From assembly GCA_041581055.1 (NCBI GenBank), contig JBFGCT010000173.1, forward strand, positions 1 to 8,848: a stretch of 8,848 nt of DNA. Reading direction: 5' to 3'. This document shows positions 1 through 7,495 of this stretch, in pieces (the first letter of the stretch is position 1; every line of letters starts with the position of its first letter). The stretch is from JBFGCT01 sp041581055. GTDB lineage: Bacteria > Actinomycetota > Acidimicrobiia > Acidimicrobiales > Ilumatobacteraceae. Position numbers and translations under genes: made by a program. Below the pieces are notes generated by a model, which had not been told where the DNA came from, did not search any database, and saw only the letters and a program-made list of their open reading frames with translations.

Positions 1-2634
1 GAAGCCGGCTTCGAACATCATCACCTCGGAGACGTTGCGGGCCGGGAACCCGAGTGATCTGAGCACTCCGACTTCACGGCGTCGCTCGCGCACGGCGCGG
101 ATCATGATCACGCCGATGCCGGCGATGCCCACGACGAGTCCGGCCCCGACGAACTGCTGCATCAGGGTGAAGAAGCTGCTGCTCTGTGACAGGACCGATT
201 CGACCTCGGTCGCGACGGCCGATGCGTCAGCGCCATTGCCGATGAACGTGGCCCTGATCGCGGCAACCGTCGCGTCCGGATCGTCCGATGAGACGAAGAA
301 CCGAGACGGCGTCGCGCGTGCGCCGAACATCTCCTCGAGCGTCGAGGCGCTCACGAACGGGCCGTTGCCGATCAGGTCGTCGGCCGACCTGGCGGCGACG
401 ACGAGCTCGCGCGTCGCGCCGCTCTGGGGATCGCGGATGCTGATCGTGTCGCCGATCCCGGGAGGCTTGGCGCCGGGGCCGCCCGCGCCCTGTAGGAAGA
501 AGTTGTCGACGATGATCAATCCCGGGTCGGCGTGCACGGCCGCCCACGCGGCCTCGTCGCCGGAATAGCCACCGGCGTCGCTGAGACGAGGAGGCGCCGC
601 GAGCAGTTCGGGGCCGATGCCGGTGACCGGCCACGCCATGGGCTCATCCTGGCCCCTGGCGAAATCGGCGAACACGTAGCCGAGCGGGGCGACGGCGTCG
701 ACGCCCGGCAGCACAGCGAGATCGGCGGCACTCATCGGGTCACTCGGGTTGGACGTGGCCACGATGTCGAAGCCGCCGCCCAGATCCCGGGTGAAGGTGT
801 CCCGTTGGCCTCTGGACATGAACGACAGGACGCTCATGTACACCAGGGTGAGGATCACGATGGAGAACATCCCGAGCGTCATCGCCGTGCGGAACGGGCG
901 CGCCAACGGATACGCCAGACCGAGCCGGACCGGGAGCGATCGTCCGGTGAGCCGCGCCAGCACCCGGCCGATGGCCTGCTGGTGAGCGGTCAAGAGCGCG
1001 ATCGCGGCTGCGGTCATCGTGAGCCCTTGGGCGAGGAAGATCGGGATGTCGATCGAGACGTCCATCGCGCCCATCACCGGAACCGCCAGTATCTCCCAGA
1101 CGAGAATGAGCGTGGCGGACAGGACGGTCACGGTTCGACCAGGCCAACGTCGGGCGAGTTGCGGCGCGACGCCGACCAGGACGAGCGCCGGGCCGAGCAT
1201 GATGCCGTAGCCGTTCGGTCCACCGAATCCGAGGATCGACCAGGCGCCGCCGAGCAGCGCAAGGGCGAGTCCCGCTTTGGCATACCGCCGCCGCGGCCGC
1301 ACGCGCGGGGGTTCCTGGATGTCGCGGATGGCTCGGATCACGTTGAACCGGGCGATGCGCACACTCGAGACCACGATCGTGATCAGTGAGATCAGGAACC
1401 CGACCGCGAACCCGGTGAGCACGGTCGCCGTGGTGAAGCTGAACTCCATCTTGAGCGCGGTGACCTCTCGGCCGCTGCTCAAGATGGCATCGGCCCGCCA
1501 CGCGATCAACCGCCCGACGCCGATGCCGAGCACGGCGCCGCACGCGCTGGAGACGATGGCGTACAGCCAGCCCTCCAGGGCGAACGAACCGACGAGCGGG
1601 GCCCTGCGCATGCCGATCGCCCGCAGCATGCCCAACTCCGAACGACGCTCGTCGGCCAACATCACGAAGATGTTCACCAGCAGCATGACCCCGGCGGCAA
1701 CGGCGAACATGCCGACCGTGAAGTACAGCTGGCTGAGACCCTCGCCGTTCCGCTCGGCGATGTCGAGCAGCTCTGCTTTGACCGGAACCGCCCGCAATCC
1801 CAATGGTGACACGACCTCGTCGACCGCCGCCGCGGCGCTGTCCGTGCGATCCGCACCGGACTCGACGCCGCCGACGTTGGACACCGCGACCACGACCTCG
1901 GGCGGGACGAACGTCGACGCCGGTTGCTCGCCGGACGCATCGGCGGCGCCGGCGAGCAGCGACGCGATCGTGCCGGGGCCGACGAGCACGTTGTAGGACT
2001 GCTGGCGCGCGTCGACGGTCCAGTACCCGGCGACGCCCTGCCGGGGGAGCACGCGGTCAACGGCCAACGGCAGCGGTTGACCGTACGCGAACACGATGAT
2101 CTGGTCGCCGGCCGCGAGGCTCAGCTTGTCGGCGAGGTCGTCGGTGACCGCGGCCGATCCGGGCTCGGGCGTGTCGCCGACGATTCCCGTGATCGTGGGG
2201 TCGTGGCCGAACGAGCGCGCCGCGGCGAAGTCGACCTCCAGCAGTTGGGCGCGAGGCTGCGTGCCACCGTCGGGCCCGATGTTGACCACCGCGGCGCCGG
2301 CGGTGACGAACGACAAGACCCCGTCGACGTCAGGTGAAGAGAAACCCGCCATCCGCGCCACCAACGCGTCGCCCTGTTCGAGACCGATCACCGAGACGGT
2401 CTCGTCGATCGGGCCGAGCTGGTCGTACGCCGACGAGCGGATCGACCGATCGATCGTGTCTCCCACGACGAGCGAACCGGTGATGATCGCCGTGCCCAAC
2501 ATCGATCCCAGCACGACCAGGATCGCCTCGATCGGCCGGCGGCCGACGTTGCGGCGGGCGAGTCGTCGCAACGTGCCGTGACGAAGCAGCAGCCACATGA
2601 ACGGCAGCGACGCGAGGACGGCCAGGGGGATCAT
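1..2634 (-). CDS. FtsX-family (MacB-like) ABC transporter permease, 3' end missing at window edge
   Basis: This is the membrane subunit of a MacB/LolC-type ABC transporter. The minus-strand frame stays open for 878 codons from ATG 2634 to position 1 and continues outside the window. The N-terminus has two hydrophobic stretches (about residues 1-17 and 37-58, the second including TAIITGSLVVGDT). A large extracytoplasmic MacB-PCD-like domain follows (about 60-295). The first FtsX domain (about 298-436) carries the hallmark ERRSELGMLRAIG at about 329-341. Further membrane helices lie at about 500-521, 530-550 and 581-605. A second extracytoplasmic domain spans about 605-825, and a second FtsX domain begins near 826 with ERRREVGVLRSLGF at about 845-859. 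The double-FtsX layout matches the long actinobacterial FtsX-like permeases, so perhaps 80-100 residues are missing. The start overlaps the ATPase stop (TGATG); an in-frame GTG at 2637 is an alternative. Substrate unknown: lipids, lipoproteins, peptides or drugs are all possible. Confidence 0.93.
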   Translation of the reverse strand, partial: MIPLAVLASLPFMWLLLRHGTLRRLARRNVGRRPIEAILVVLGSMLGTAIITGSLVVGDTIDRSIRSSAYDQLGPIDETVSVIGLEQGDALVARMAGFSSPDVDGVLSFVTAGAAVVNIGPDGGTQPRAQLLEVDFAAARSFGHDPTITGIVGDTPEPGSAAVTDDLADKLSLAAGDQIIVFAYGQPLPLAVDRVLPRQGVAGYWTVDARQQSYNVLVGPGTIASLLAGAADASGEQPASTFVPPEVVVAVSNVGGVESGADRTDSAAAAVDEVVSPLGLRAVPVKAELLDIAERNGEGLSQLYFTVGMFAVAAGVMLLVNIFVMLADERRSELGMLRAIGMRRAPLVGSFALEGWLYAIVSSACGAVLGIGVGRLIAWRADAILSSGREVTALKMEFSFTTATVLTGFAVGFLISLITIVVSSVRIARFNVIRAIRDIQEPPRVRPRRRYAKAGLALALLGGAWSILGFGGPNGYGIMLGPALVLVGVAPQLARRWPGRTVTVLSATLILVWEILAVPVMGAMDVSIDIPIFLAQGLTMTAAAIALLTAHQQAIGRVLARLTGRSLPVRLGLAYPLARPFRTAMTLGMFSIVILTLVYMSVLSFMSRGQRDTFTRDLGGGFDIVATSNPSDPMSAADLAVLPGVDAVAPLGYVFADFARGQDEPMAWPVTGIGPELLAAPPRLSDAGGYSGDEAAWAAVHADPGLIIVDNFFLQGAGGPGAKPPGIGDTISIRDPQSGATRELVVAARSADDLIGNGPFVSASTLEEMFGARATPSRFFVSSDDPDATVAAIRATFIGNGADASAVATEVESVLSQSSSFFTLMQQFVGAGLVVGIAGIGVIMIRAVRERRREVGVLRSLGFPARNVSEVMMFEAGF

Positions 2635-3338
2635 CACGCGGTCCCGTGATGCACCAAGACCCGATCGTCGGCCACGATCCCGCCGTCGCGCATCCGAATC
2701 AGCCGTTCCGCGCGAGCGCCGACCACGGCGTCATGCGTGACGAGGATCAGCGTCATCCCCGTCGCGTGGAGTTCGCACAGCAGATCCATCACCTCGGTCG
2801 CGCTTTCCGAATCCAACGCGCCGGTCGGCTCGTCGGCCCACACGAGACGCGGCCGCCCGGCCAATGCCCTGGCGATCGTCACCCGCTGCTGCTCTCCACC
2901 CGACAACTCGGGCGGTCGATGATCGATCCGATGACCCAACCCGACGCGCTGCAACGTCTCGATCGCCCGCCGGCGAGCCTCGCCGTCCGCAGCACCGGCC
3001 AGCAGCAAGGGCAACTCGACGTTCTCCGCCGCACTGAGCACCGGGATCAGATTGAACGCCTGGAACACGAACCCCATCGACCGAGCCCGATCCCGAGTGC
3101 GATCGGCATCCCTCATCTCGTGCAGGCTCGTTCCGTCGAGCACGACCCTGCCCCCGTCGATGTCGTCCAAGCCCGACAGGCAGTTCAGCAGCGTCGTCTT
3201 GCCGCAACCCGACGGACCCATCACCGCGACGAACTCACCCTCGCTCACGGTCAGATCCAGACCCCGCAGCGCCTCGACCTCGCCGGCCGCCGTTCGGTAC
3301 ACCTTGCGCACGTTCTCAGCCACGAGGAGCTCACCCAT
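2634..3338 (-). CDS. ABC transporter ATP-binding protein, MacB/LolD type
   Basis: A 234-residue cytoplasmic ATPase that powers the FtsX-type permease encoded next to it. All nucleotide-binding motifs are intact: Walker A GPSGCGKT (41-48), Q-loop Gln93 in VFQAFNLIPVLSAAENVELP, signature LSGGE (145-149) followed by QQR, Walker B LVWADEPTGALD (165-176) and switch His202 in LVTHD. The FQxFNLxP and ADEPTGALDS wording is typical of the MacB/LolD/FtsE class. I chose ATG 3338 because the protein then begins MGELLVAENVRKVYR, the usual family N-terminus. A TTG at 3380 would add 14 residues that do not look like the family. Neither start has a well-spaced Shine-Dalgarno sequence. The stop TGA shares its A with the permease ATG, which implies translational coupling. 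Its 5' side faces a 249-base divergent region that should hold the operon promoter. Confidence 0.95.
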   Translation of the reverse strand: MGELLVAENVRKVYRTAAGEVEALRGLDLTVSEGEFVAVMGPSGCGKTTLLNCLSGLDDIDGGRVVLDGTSLHEMRDADRTRDRARSMGFVFQAFNLIPVLSAAENVELPLLLAGAADGEARRRAIETLQRVGLGHRIDHRPPELSGGEQQRVTIARALAGRPRLVWADEPTGALDSESATEVMDLLCELHATGMTLILVTHDAVVGARAERLIRMRDGGIVADDRVLVHHGTA

Positions 3339-3587
3339 GTCTTCACGGTGCGCCGCGTGCTCCCAAACGCAAGGGGCCAAAGCCTCTCACGATTCACCCG
3401 CCAACGCCTCGGCACGCCATGCACGGGGCGTCACGGGCGGCGGGTGCTGGTCATGACGTGCTGCAGACGGCGGGACCTCCTGCTCTGGCCCACCGACGAT
3501 CGACGTCGGACGATGGAGTCGACCGGCATCGCGGTCTCGTCGTCGCACGCGATCGACCGCGGCCAGAACTCGACCGGAGGTACGGAG
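3339..3587. promoter_or_regulatory. Divergent intergenic region between ABC operon and TusA/DsrE2 gene
   Basis: This 249-base stretch separates the minus-strand ATPase from the plus-strand TusA/DsrE2-like gene, so it should carry promoters for both directions. I could not identify convincing -35/-10 hexamers. Two 8-base palindromes, GTCATGAC (3450-3457) and CGACGTCG (3501-3508), are possible protein-binding sites, but such short palindromes are common at this GC content. The plus-strand frame is open across the whole region, which is a composition effect and not evidence for coding. The regulatory role is inferred from gene orientation only. Confidence 0.4.
3576..3580 (+). promoter_or_regulatory. 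Ribosome binding site GGAGG for the TusA/DsrE2-like gene
   Basis: GGAGG lies 7 bases before ATG 3588. It decides the start, because the reading frame is open far upstream and contains other in-frame ATG codons that are not preceded by such a site. Confidence 0.8.
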
Positions 3588-4247
3588 ATGGTCACGGATC
3601 TCGAAACTCGAAACGAACTCGATCTGCGTGGTCGCACGATCACGACGTTCATCGCCTACGAGGCGTACGAGGCGCTCTCCGAACTCGAGGAAGGCGACCG
3701 TCTCGAGGTCGTCACCGACGCGTTCACCGCGATCGACACCGATCTCCGCGCATGGTGCCGTGCCACGGGAAACGGTCTCGTCGACGCCGACATCACCGGC
3801 TCGACGTGGCGATTCACGATCGAGAAGGGGACGCCGCGTCGATCGGCGCGCATGTTCGCCGCGGTCATCGAGGATGACGGGTTGTTGGAGCTGCTCGCCC
3901 CGCTCGGATTCGCGCTGGCCGCCGCGCTCGAGGGCCACGACGTCTCGCTGTACTTCCAAGGACCGGCGGTCAGAGTGCTGGCCAACGGATACGTGGCGAA
4001 GATGCACGGCGTCGGTCGCCCGTTCAGTCGGTTCCCCCGTGCCGGTCTGGACAAGGTCGGCCACATCCCGCCGCAGGCGAAGCTGCGCCAGCTCCAGCGG
4101 CTCGGCGCCCGCATCTACGCCTGCGGCCCGTCGATGGACCACTTCAAGGTCGCAGAGGCGAATCTGGCCTTCGATGACGTCACCGTCGCCGAATACCTCA
4201 CCTTCATGGAGCAGATGGACCAGGCAGACATCCACGTCTACTCCTGA
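3588..4247 (+). CDS. TusA-like / DsrE2-like fusion protein (putative sulfur carrier)
   Basis: A 219-residue soluble protein with two recognisable halves. Residues about 10-80 follow the TusA (SirA) fold pattern: LDLRG at 11-15, EEGDRLEVVTDAF, then TDLRAWCRATGN (51-62), matching the usual TD...WC..TGH segment. The catalytic Cys-Pro-x-Pro that should follow LDLRG is replaced by RTITTF (16-21), so this half has no persulfide cysteine at the normal place. Residues about 87-219 resemble the DsrE/DsrF/DsrH-like DsrE2 family. They include GFALAAALEGHDVSLYFQGP (107-126), a PPQAKLRQLQRLGARIYACG stretch (161-180) with the candidate active Cys179, SMDHFKV and a C-terminal QADIHVYS. TusA and DsrE2 proteins pass persulfide sulfur between partners in known pathways, and the two domains are also found fused in CoA-disulfide-reductase-type proteins. 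Here the DsrE2 half probably keeps a sulfur-binding role and the TusA half may be structural or a docking module. The start is set by the GGAGG at 3576. The family assignment is by pattern; the function is inferred. Confidence 0.8.
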   Translation: MVTDLETRNELDLRGRTITTFIAYEAYEALSELEEGDRLEVVTDAFTAIDTDLRAWCRATGNGLVDADITGSTWRFTIEKGTPRRSARMFAAVIEDDGLLELLAPLGFALAAALEGHDVSLYFQGPAVRVLANGYVAKMHGVGRPFSRFPRAGLDKVGHIPPQAKLRQLQRLGARIYACGPSMDHFKVAEANLAFDDVTVAEYLTFMEQMDQADIHVYS

Positions 4248-4372
4248 GTCGGCGTGGATCGGGCGTCCTCCTGAGGCTCGCGAGCGCGTGCGTGGACCTC
4301 CTGCCCTACCCCCGCTGTCAACGGAGTGGTCGACTGTGAAGTGGCGACACCCGCACGAGAGGGGCACCCGAC
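4248..4372 (+). other. Intergenic gap between the two plus-strand genes
   Basis: A 125-base gap that could hold a separate promoter for the CoA-binding gene. It contains the perfect palindrome GCTCGCGAGC (4276-4285) with no T-run after it, so it is not a convincing terminator. No clear -35/-10 pair is visible. Whether the two genes share a transcript cannot be told from the sequence. Confidence 0.3.
4359..4364 (+). promoter_or_regulatory. Ribosome binding site GAGGGG for the CoA-binding protein gene
   Basis: A purine-rich GAGAGGGG run at 4357-4364 ends 8 bases before ATG 4373. This is good Shine-Dalgarno spacing and supports that start. Confidence 0.65.
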
Positions 4373-4849
4373 ATGACAACCATCGACCAAGCGGCAGCGG
4401 ACTTCCTCGACAACAAGCGGATCGCCGTCACCGGCGTGTCACGCGCGCCGAAGGGGCACGGCAGCAACACCGTGTACCAGCGGCTGCGCTCACGCGGCTA
4501 CGACGTGTTCGCCGTCAACCCGAACGCCGATGAAATCGACGGCGACACCTGCTACCACGATCTGAAATCGATCCCGGACGGCGTCGACGCCGTCGTGATC
4601 GGCACGCGCCCGGAACACGCGGACGCCACCATGGCGGAGTGTGCCGAGCTCGGCGTCAACCACGTGTGGATGCACCGTGGACCAGGTCCGGGCAGCGTGT
4701 CACCGGGCGCGGCCTCCTATGGTCGCGAGCGCGGCATCAGCGTGATCGACGGCGGATGCCCGCTGATGTTCGATCCGACAGCGGACTTCGCGCACAAGTG
4801 CATGAAGGCGGTGTTCACGCTCACCCGGAGGGTCCCCAAACAGGTCTAG
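4373..4849 (+). CDS. CoA-binding domain protein, YccU-like
   Basis: A 158-residue protein made of a single CoA-binding Rossmann-type domain (CoA_binding_2 family, as in E. coli YccU). Visible hallmarks are RIAVTGVSRAPKGHGSNTVY (16-35), a GVSR...N.VY nucleotide-loop pattern; GYDVFAVNPNADEIDG (42-57), like the GY.V..VNP motif; DAVVIGTRPEHA (72-83); HVWMHRGPGPGSVS (97-110), equivalent to the LWMQ.G segment; and VIDGGCPLMF (124-133) with the family's conserved Cys-Pro (Cys129). The length is normal for the family, slightly extended at the C-terminus with HKCMKAVFTL. Cellular function is not established for most members; binding of CoA or acyl-CoA is the family-level expectation. It lies 125 bases after the TusA/DsrE2-like gene on the same strand, which suggests but does not prove a CoA-linked sulfur role. 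It ends 31 bases from the convergent exporter operon. Confidence 0.9.
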   Translation: MTTIDQAAADFLDNKRIAVTGVSRAPKGHGSNTVYQRLRSRGYDVFAVNPNADEIDGDTCYHDLKSIPDGVDAVVIGTRPEHADATMAECAELGVNHVWMHRGPGPGSVSPGAASYGRERGISVIDGGCPLMFDPTADFAHKCMKAVFTLTRRVPKQV

Positions 4850-4880
4850 GGTCAGGGCACGAGCGAGAGGAAGACTGCCG

Positions 4881-5705
4881 CTACTTCAGGAGCAGCGTCT
4901 CGATGCGGCGGGTGGCGACCACCACGCCGACGACCGCCAGGGCGAGCAGCACGCCGGTGTGGGCGGCGAGCGCCGGGTTCCACTCCCCCAGGTTCGCCGC
5001 CCGCACGAGCGCCACGCCGTGGTACAGCGGGCTGAGCTGCACGACCCACGCCCAGCCGCCGTACGCCGACAGCGGGTAGAACGTCGCCGAGAACAGGAAC
5101 AGCGGGAGGGTCAGCGCCGGCACGTACTCGAAGTCGGCCCAGGAGCGCATGAACGTCGTGCACGCCATCCCGATCGAGGCGAACGCCAGCCCGATCAGCA
5201 CGCACGCCGGAAGCGCCAGCACGACCCACGGGGACTGCGCCATCCCGAGCGCCCACATCGTCAGCAGGAAGGCGGTCGAGTACAACAGCCCCCGCACCAC
5301 GGCGACGCCGATCTCGCCGACCGCCACGTCGCCGGCCGAGAGCGGGGTCGCCAGCAGCGCGTCGTAGAGCTTGGCGTGCTTCAACTTGTAGAACACGTTC
5401 ATCGTCGAATCGAGCACGGCGCCGTTCATCGCCGCCGCCGCCATCAGCGCCGGGGCGACGAACTCGTCGTAGGGAATCGACTGCCCGCGCACCTCGACGT
5501 CGCCGACGAGCTGCGACAGCCCGACGCGGATCGACAGCAGGTAGAACAACGGCTCGAAGAACCCGCTGACGACCATCATCAGCCGGCGCCGATACACCAG
5601 CACGCTGCGTTCCATCAGCCGCTGCGGGCGACGGATGTCGAGCAGCACGCCGGGGAGGACGCGGGTGGCGCTCCCGCCCGTGATCGCCTCGGTCACGACG
5701 CTCAC
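4881..5705 (-). CDS. ABC-2 type transporter permease, NodJ/DrrB-like (second permease)
   Basis: A 274-residue integral membrane subunit of the exporter encoded by the three overlapping minus-strand genes. After a cytoplasmic N-terminus, hydrophobic segments lie at about 43-68, 82-101, 131-154, 160-183, 194-214 and 248-265. That makes six helices, as usual for ABC-2 permeases. The motif KLKHAKLYDALLATPLSAGD (107-126) is the characteristic ABC-2 coupling-region sequence of NodJ-type proteins. VQLSPLYHGVALVRA (222-236) matches the conserved stretch before the last helix. I placed the start at GTG 5705, which overlaps the upstream permease stop as GTGA and has GAGG about 11 bases ahead. The frame is open further upstream, but only as a shadow of the previous gene. 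It differs clearly from its neighbour, so the two probably form a heterodimeric channel. The substrate is not evident; drugs, lipids and glycans are all possible for this family. Confidence 0.92.
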   Translation of the reverse strand: MSVVTEAITGGSATRVLPGVLLDIRRPQRLMERSVLVYRRRLMMVVSGFFEPLFYLLSIRVGLSQLVGDVEVRGQSIPYDEFVAPALMAAAAMNGAVLDSTMNVFYKLKHAKLYDALLATPLSAGDVAVGEIGVAVVRGLLYSTAFLLTMWALGMAQSPWVVLALPACVLIGLAFASIGMACTTFMRSWADFEYVPALTLPLFLFSATFYPLSAYGGWAWVVQLSPLYHGVALVRAANLGEWNPALAAHTGVLLALAVVGVVVATRRIETLLLK

Positions 5706-6484
5706 GTCGTCAGCCGCCTCGTGAACGTCACGCGGCACGCCAGCCACCCGCCGAGGACGTAGGCGGCGAGCACCGCGACGTGGGCGATCGACGCGCCGAT
5801 CGCCGCGCCCCCGAGGATCGCCCCGCGCGACAGCTCGACGGCGTGCCACAGCGGCGTCACCCACGCGACCGGCTGGAGCCAGGCCGGGAGCTGGTCGACG
5901 GGGAAGAACGCCCCGCCGAACAGGAACATCGGGATGATCCCGAACCGCAGGATCGCCGGGAACGACTTGTCGGTTCGCCGCGTCGCCGTCCACGCCGCGA
6001 TCGGGAGGCCGAACGCCGCGCCGCACAGCGTCGCCGCCGGGATGGCCGCGACCAGGCCCCATGTCCGCGTGTCGTCGAACAGCGCCAGCACCACGGCCAC
6101 GCCGCTCGCGCCGATCGCCGCACGCGCCGAGAAGTAGAGCGCCAGCCCGGTCGCGACGTCTCCCGGCTCGATCGGCGTCGAGATCATCGCGTGGTAGGCG
6201 CTCTCCCACTGGAAGCCGCCCATCGTCGGCCACATCGCCTCCTGGCTGGCGACGAACATCGCCGTCGTCGCCAGCAGCGCGGACGCGTAGAACGCGAAGT
6301 ACGAGACGTCGCCGAGCAGCACGGCCGACTCCGGCCCCCGATCGACCAGGGCCCCGACGCCGACGCCGAACCCGAGCAGGTAGAGCATCGGTTGGACGAA
6401 CGCGCCGATCACGTTCGCCCGCCAGATGCGCTTGTAGAAGACGAGGTCGCGGTAGGCGACGCGCAGCATCGTCGGCGTGCCCAT
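5702..6484 (-). CDS. ABC-2 type transporter permease (first permease)
   Basis: A 260-residue membrane protein of the same exporter. Hydrophobic segments lie at about 24-47, 61-83, 112-136, 142-166, 174-197 and 228-254, giving the six-helix ABC-2 layout. The coupling-region motif is present as FQWESAYHAMISTPIEPGDV (91-110), and WVTPLWHAVELSRG (208-221) corresponds to the conserved segment ahead of the final helix. ATG 6484 shares its A with the ATPase stop (TGATG), and the 3' end overlaps the next gene by four bases (GTGA), so all three proteins should be made in a coupled way. A second in-frame Met lies at residue 6. It resembles the downstream permease in topology but not closely in sequence, consistent with an old duplication. 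The substrate cannot be read from the sequence. Confidence 0.92.
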   Translation of the reverse strand: MGTPTMLRVAYRDLVFYKRIWRANVIGAFVQPMLYLLGFGVGVGALVDRGPESAVLLGDVSYFAFYASALLATTAMFVASQEAMWPTMGGFQWESAYHAMISTPIEPGDVATGLALYFSARAAIGASGVAVVLALFDDTRTWGLVAAIPAATLCGAAFGLPIAAWTATRRTDKSFPAILRFGIIPMFLFGGAFFPVDQLPAWLQPVAWVTPLWHAVELSRGAILGGAAIGASIAHVAVLAAYVLGGWLACRVTFTRRLTT

Positions 6485-7422
6485 CAGTCGACCAGCGTGC
6501 GTCCGGTCAGGCGGAGGAAAACGTCTTCCAGGCTGCTCCGGCGGACGAGCGCGCTCTCGGGCTCGATCCCCCGGTCGTGCAGCTCGACCAGCGCCGCCTC
6601 GCCGTCGCCGGCGTACACGAGCAGGCGGTCGGGCAGCACCTCGACCCGCTCACCGACGCCGAGCACATCGCCGACGCGCTCCTCGTTCCGACCGCGCCCG
6701 AACCGCATCTCGAGCACCTCCCGGGTGGAGTACTCGGCGATCAGCGCGCGCGGCGATCCCTCGGCGACGATCCCGCCCTTGTCCATCACCACCAGGCGGT
6801 CGCAGAGCTGCTCGGCCTCGTCCATGTAGTGCGTCGTGATCACGAGCGTCGCGCCGCGCTCCTTGAGCTGGTACAGCCGATCCCACAGCACGTGGCGGGC
6901 CTGGGGGTCGAGGCCGGTCGTCGGCTCGTCGAGCAGCAGGAGGTCGGGTTCGCTGATCAGCGAGCGGGCGATGCTGACCCGCCGCTTCTGCCCGCCCGAC
7001 AGCGGGTCGACGAGATCCCCGGCCCGCTCGGCGAGCTGCACGAAGTCGAGCAGCTCGACCGCCCGGCGTTGGGCCTCCCCCCGCGGGATGTCGAAGTAGC
7101 GGGCGTAGATCACCAGGTTCTCCATCACCGTCAGCTCGTTGTCGAGCTGGTCGGCCTGCGGCACGACGCCGATCCGCGACCGGATCGCCCGCCCGTCGCG
7201 CCGCGGGTCCATGCCGAAGACGGTCAGCTCGCCGCTGGTCACCGGCGAGACGCACCCGATCATCCGCATCGTCGAGGTCTTGCCGGCCCCGTTCGGGCCG
7301 AGGAAGCCGAACGCCTCGCCGGGCTGCACGTCGACGTCGATCCCGTCGACCGCGGTGAACCCGCCGAACCGCTTGACGAGTTGGCGGGCGCTGATCACCG
7401 GCGCGGGTGGGGCGGTCGTCAC
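6484..7422 (-). CDS. ABC transporter ATP-binding protein, NodI/DrrA-like
   Basis: A 312-residue ATPase that energises the two ABC-2 permeases following it. Motifs are intact: Walker A GPNGAGKT (42-49), Q-loop Gln89 in VVPQADQLDNELTV, signature LSGGQ (141-145) followed by KRR, Walker B LLLLDEPTTGLDP (161-173), and switch His198 in ITTHYMDEAEQL. The wording TSTMRMIGCVSPVTSGELTV and the THYMDEAEQLCDRL stretch are very close to NodI-type proteins. The C-terminal region (about 225-312) ends in SLEDVFLRLTGRTLVD, the usual tail of the DrrA/CcmA-like class. The start is GTG 7422; a second GTG at 7398 (residue 9) would also give a normal N-terminus, and no strong Shine-Dalgarno site decides between them. 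The gene begins 73 bases after the GH16 protein's stop, so it could be co-transcribed or have its own promoter. Confidence 0.94.
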   Translation of the reverse strand: MTTAPPAPVISARQLVKRFGGFTAVDGIDVDVQPGEAFGFLGPNGAGKTSTMRMIGCVSPVTSGELTVFGMDPRRDGRAIRSRIGVVPQADQLDNELTVMENLVIYARYFDIPRGEAQRRAVELLDFVQLAERAGDLVDPLSGGQKRRVSIARSLISEPDLLLLDEPTTGLDPQARHVLWDRLYQLKERGATLVITTHYMDEAEQLCDRLVVMDKGGIVAEGSPRALIAEYSTREVLEMRFGRGRNEERVGDVLGVGERVEVLPDRLLVYAGDGEAALVELHDRGIEPESALVRRSSLEDVFLRLTGRTLVD

Positions 7423-7495
7423 GACCGCCGAGTGTCACACACCGACGCCCGGACGGCGAACCCGATTCGGCGCCGTGCCCAGCGGACTCGTCACA
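7423..7495 (-). other. Short gap between the GH16 gene and the exporter operon
   Basis: These 73 bases contain a weak inverted repeat, ACGGCG at 7453-7458 and CGCCGT at 7471-7476 with a 12-base loop. No T-run follows it in the minus-strand direction. It is at best a marginal terminator or processing hairpin. No promoter hexamers are evident. Confidence 0.25.

Noticed and set aside
227..2099. Several open frames on both strands within 1-2600 that give Arg-rich or Pro/Ser/Thr-rich proteins
   Set aside because: All are shadows of the continuous minus-strand FtsX-family permease, whose own frame has no stop in the window and shows clear domains.
3450..3508. Short palindromes GTCATGAC and CGACGTCG as operators in the divergent region
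   Set aside because: Eight-base palindromes occur often by chance here and match no regulator motif I can name with confidence.
2646..3587. Open plus-strand frame extending 314 codons upstream of the TusA/DsrE2-like gene
   Set aside because: It lies antisense to the well-supported ATPase gene, encodes low-complexity Arg/His/Gln-rich sequence, and the GGAGG site at 3576 marks the real start. It reflects lack of stop codons in high-GC DNA.
4276..4285. Perfect palindrome GCTCGCGAGC after the TusA/DsrE2-like gene
   Set aside because: Too short and lacking a T-run to be called a terminator; palindromes of this kind are frequent at this base composition.
5706..6233. Upstream extension of the second ABC-2 permease to a start at 6233
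   Set aside because: The extra 176 residues are Arg/Gly/Asp-rich and overlap the first permease in another frame; the GTGA junction at 5705 gives a normal family N-terminus.
7453..7476. Inverted repeat ACGGCG / CGCCGT between the GH16 gene and the exporter operon
   Set aside because: Only six paired bases with a 12-base loop and no T-run, so not supportable as a terminator.
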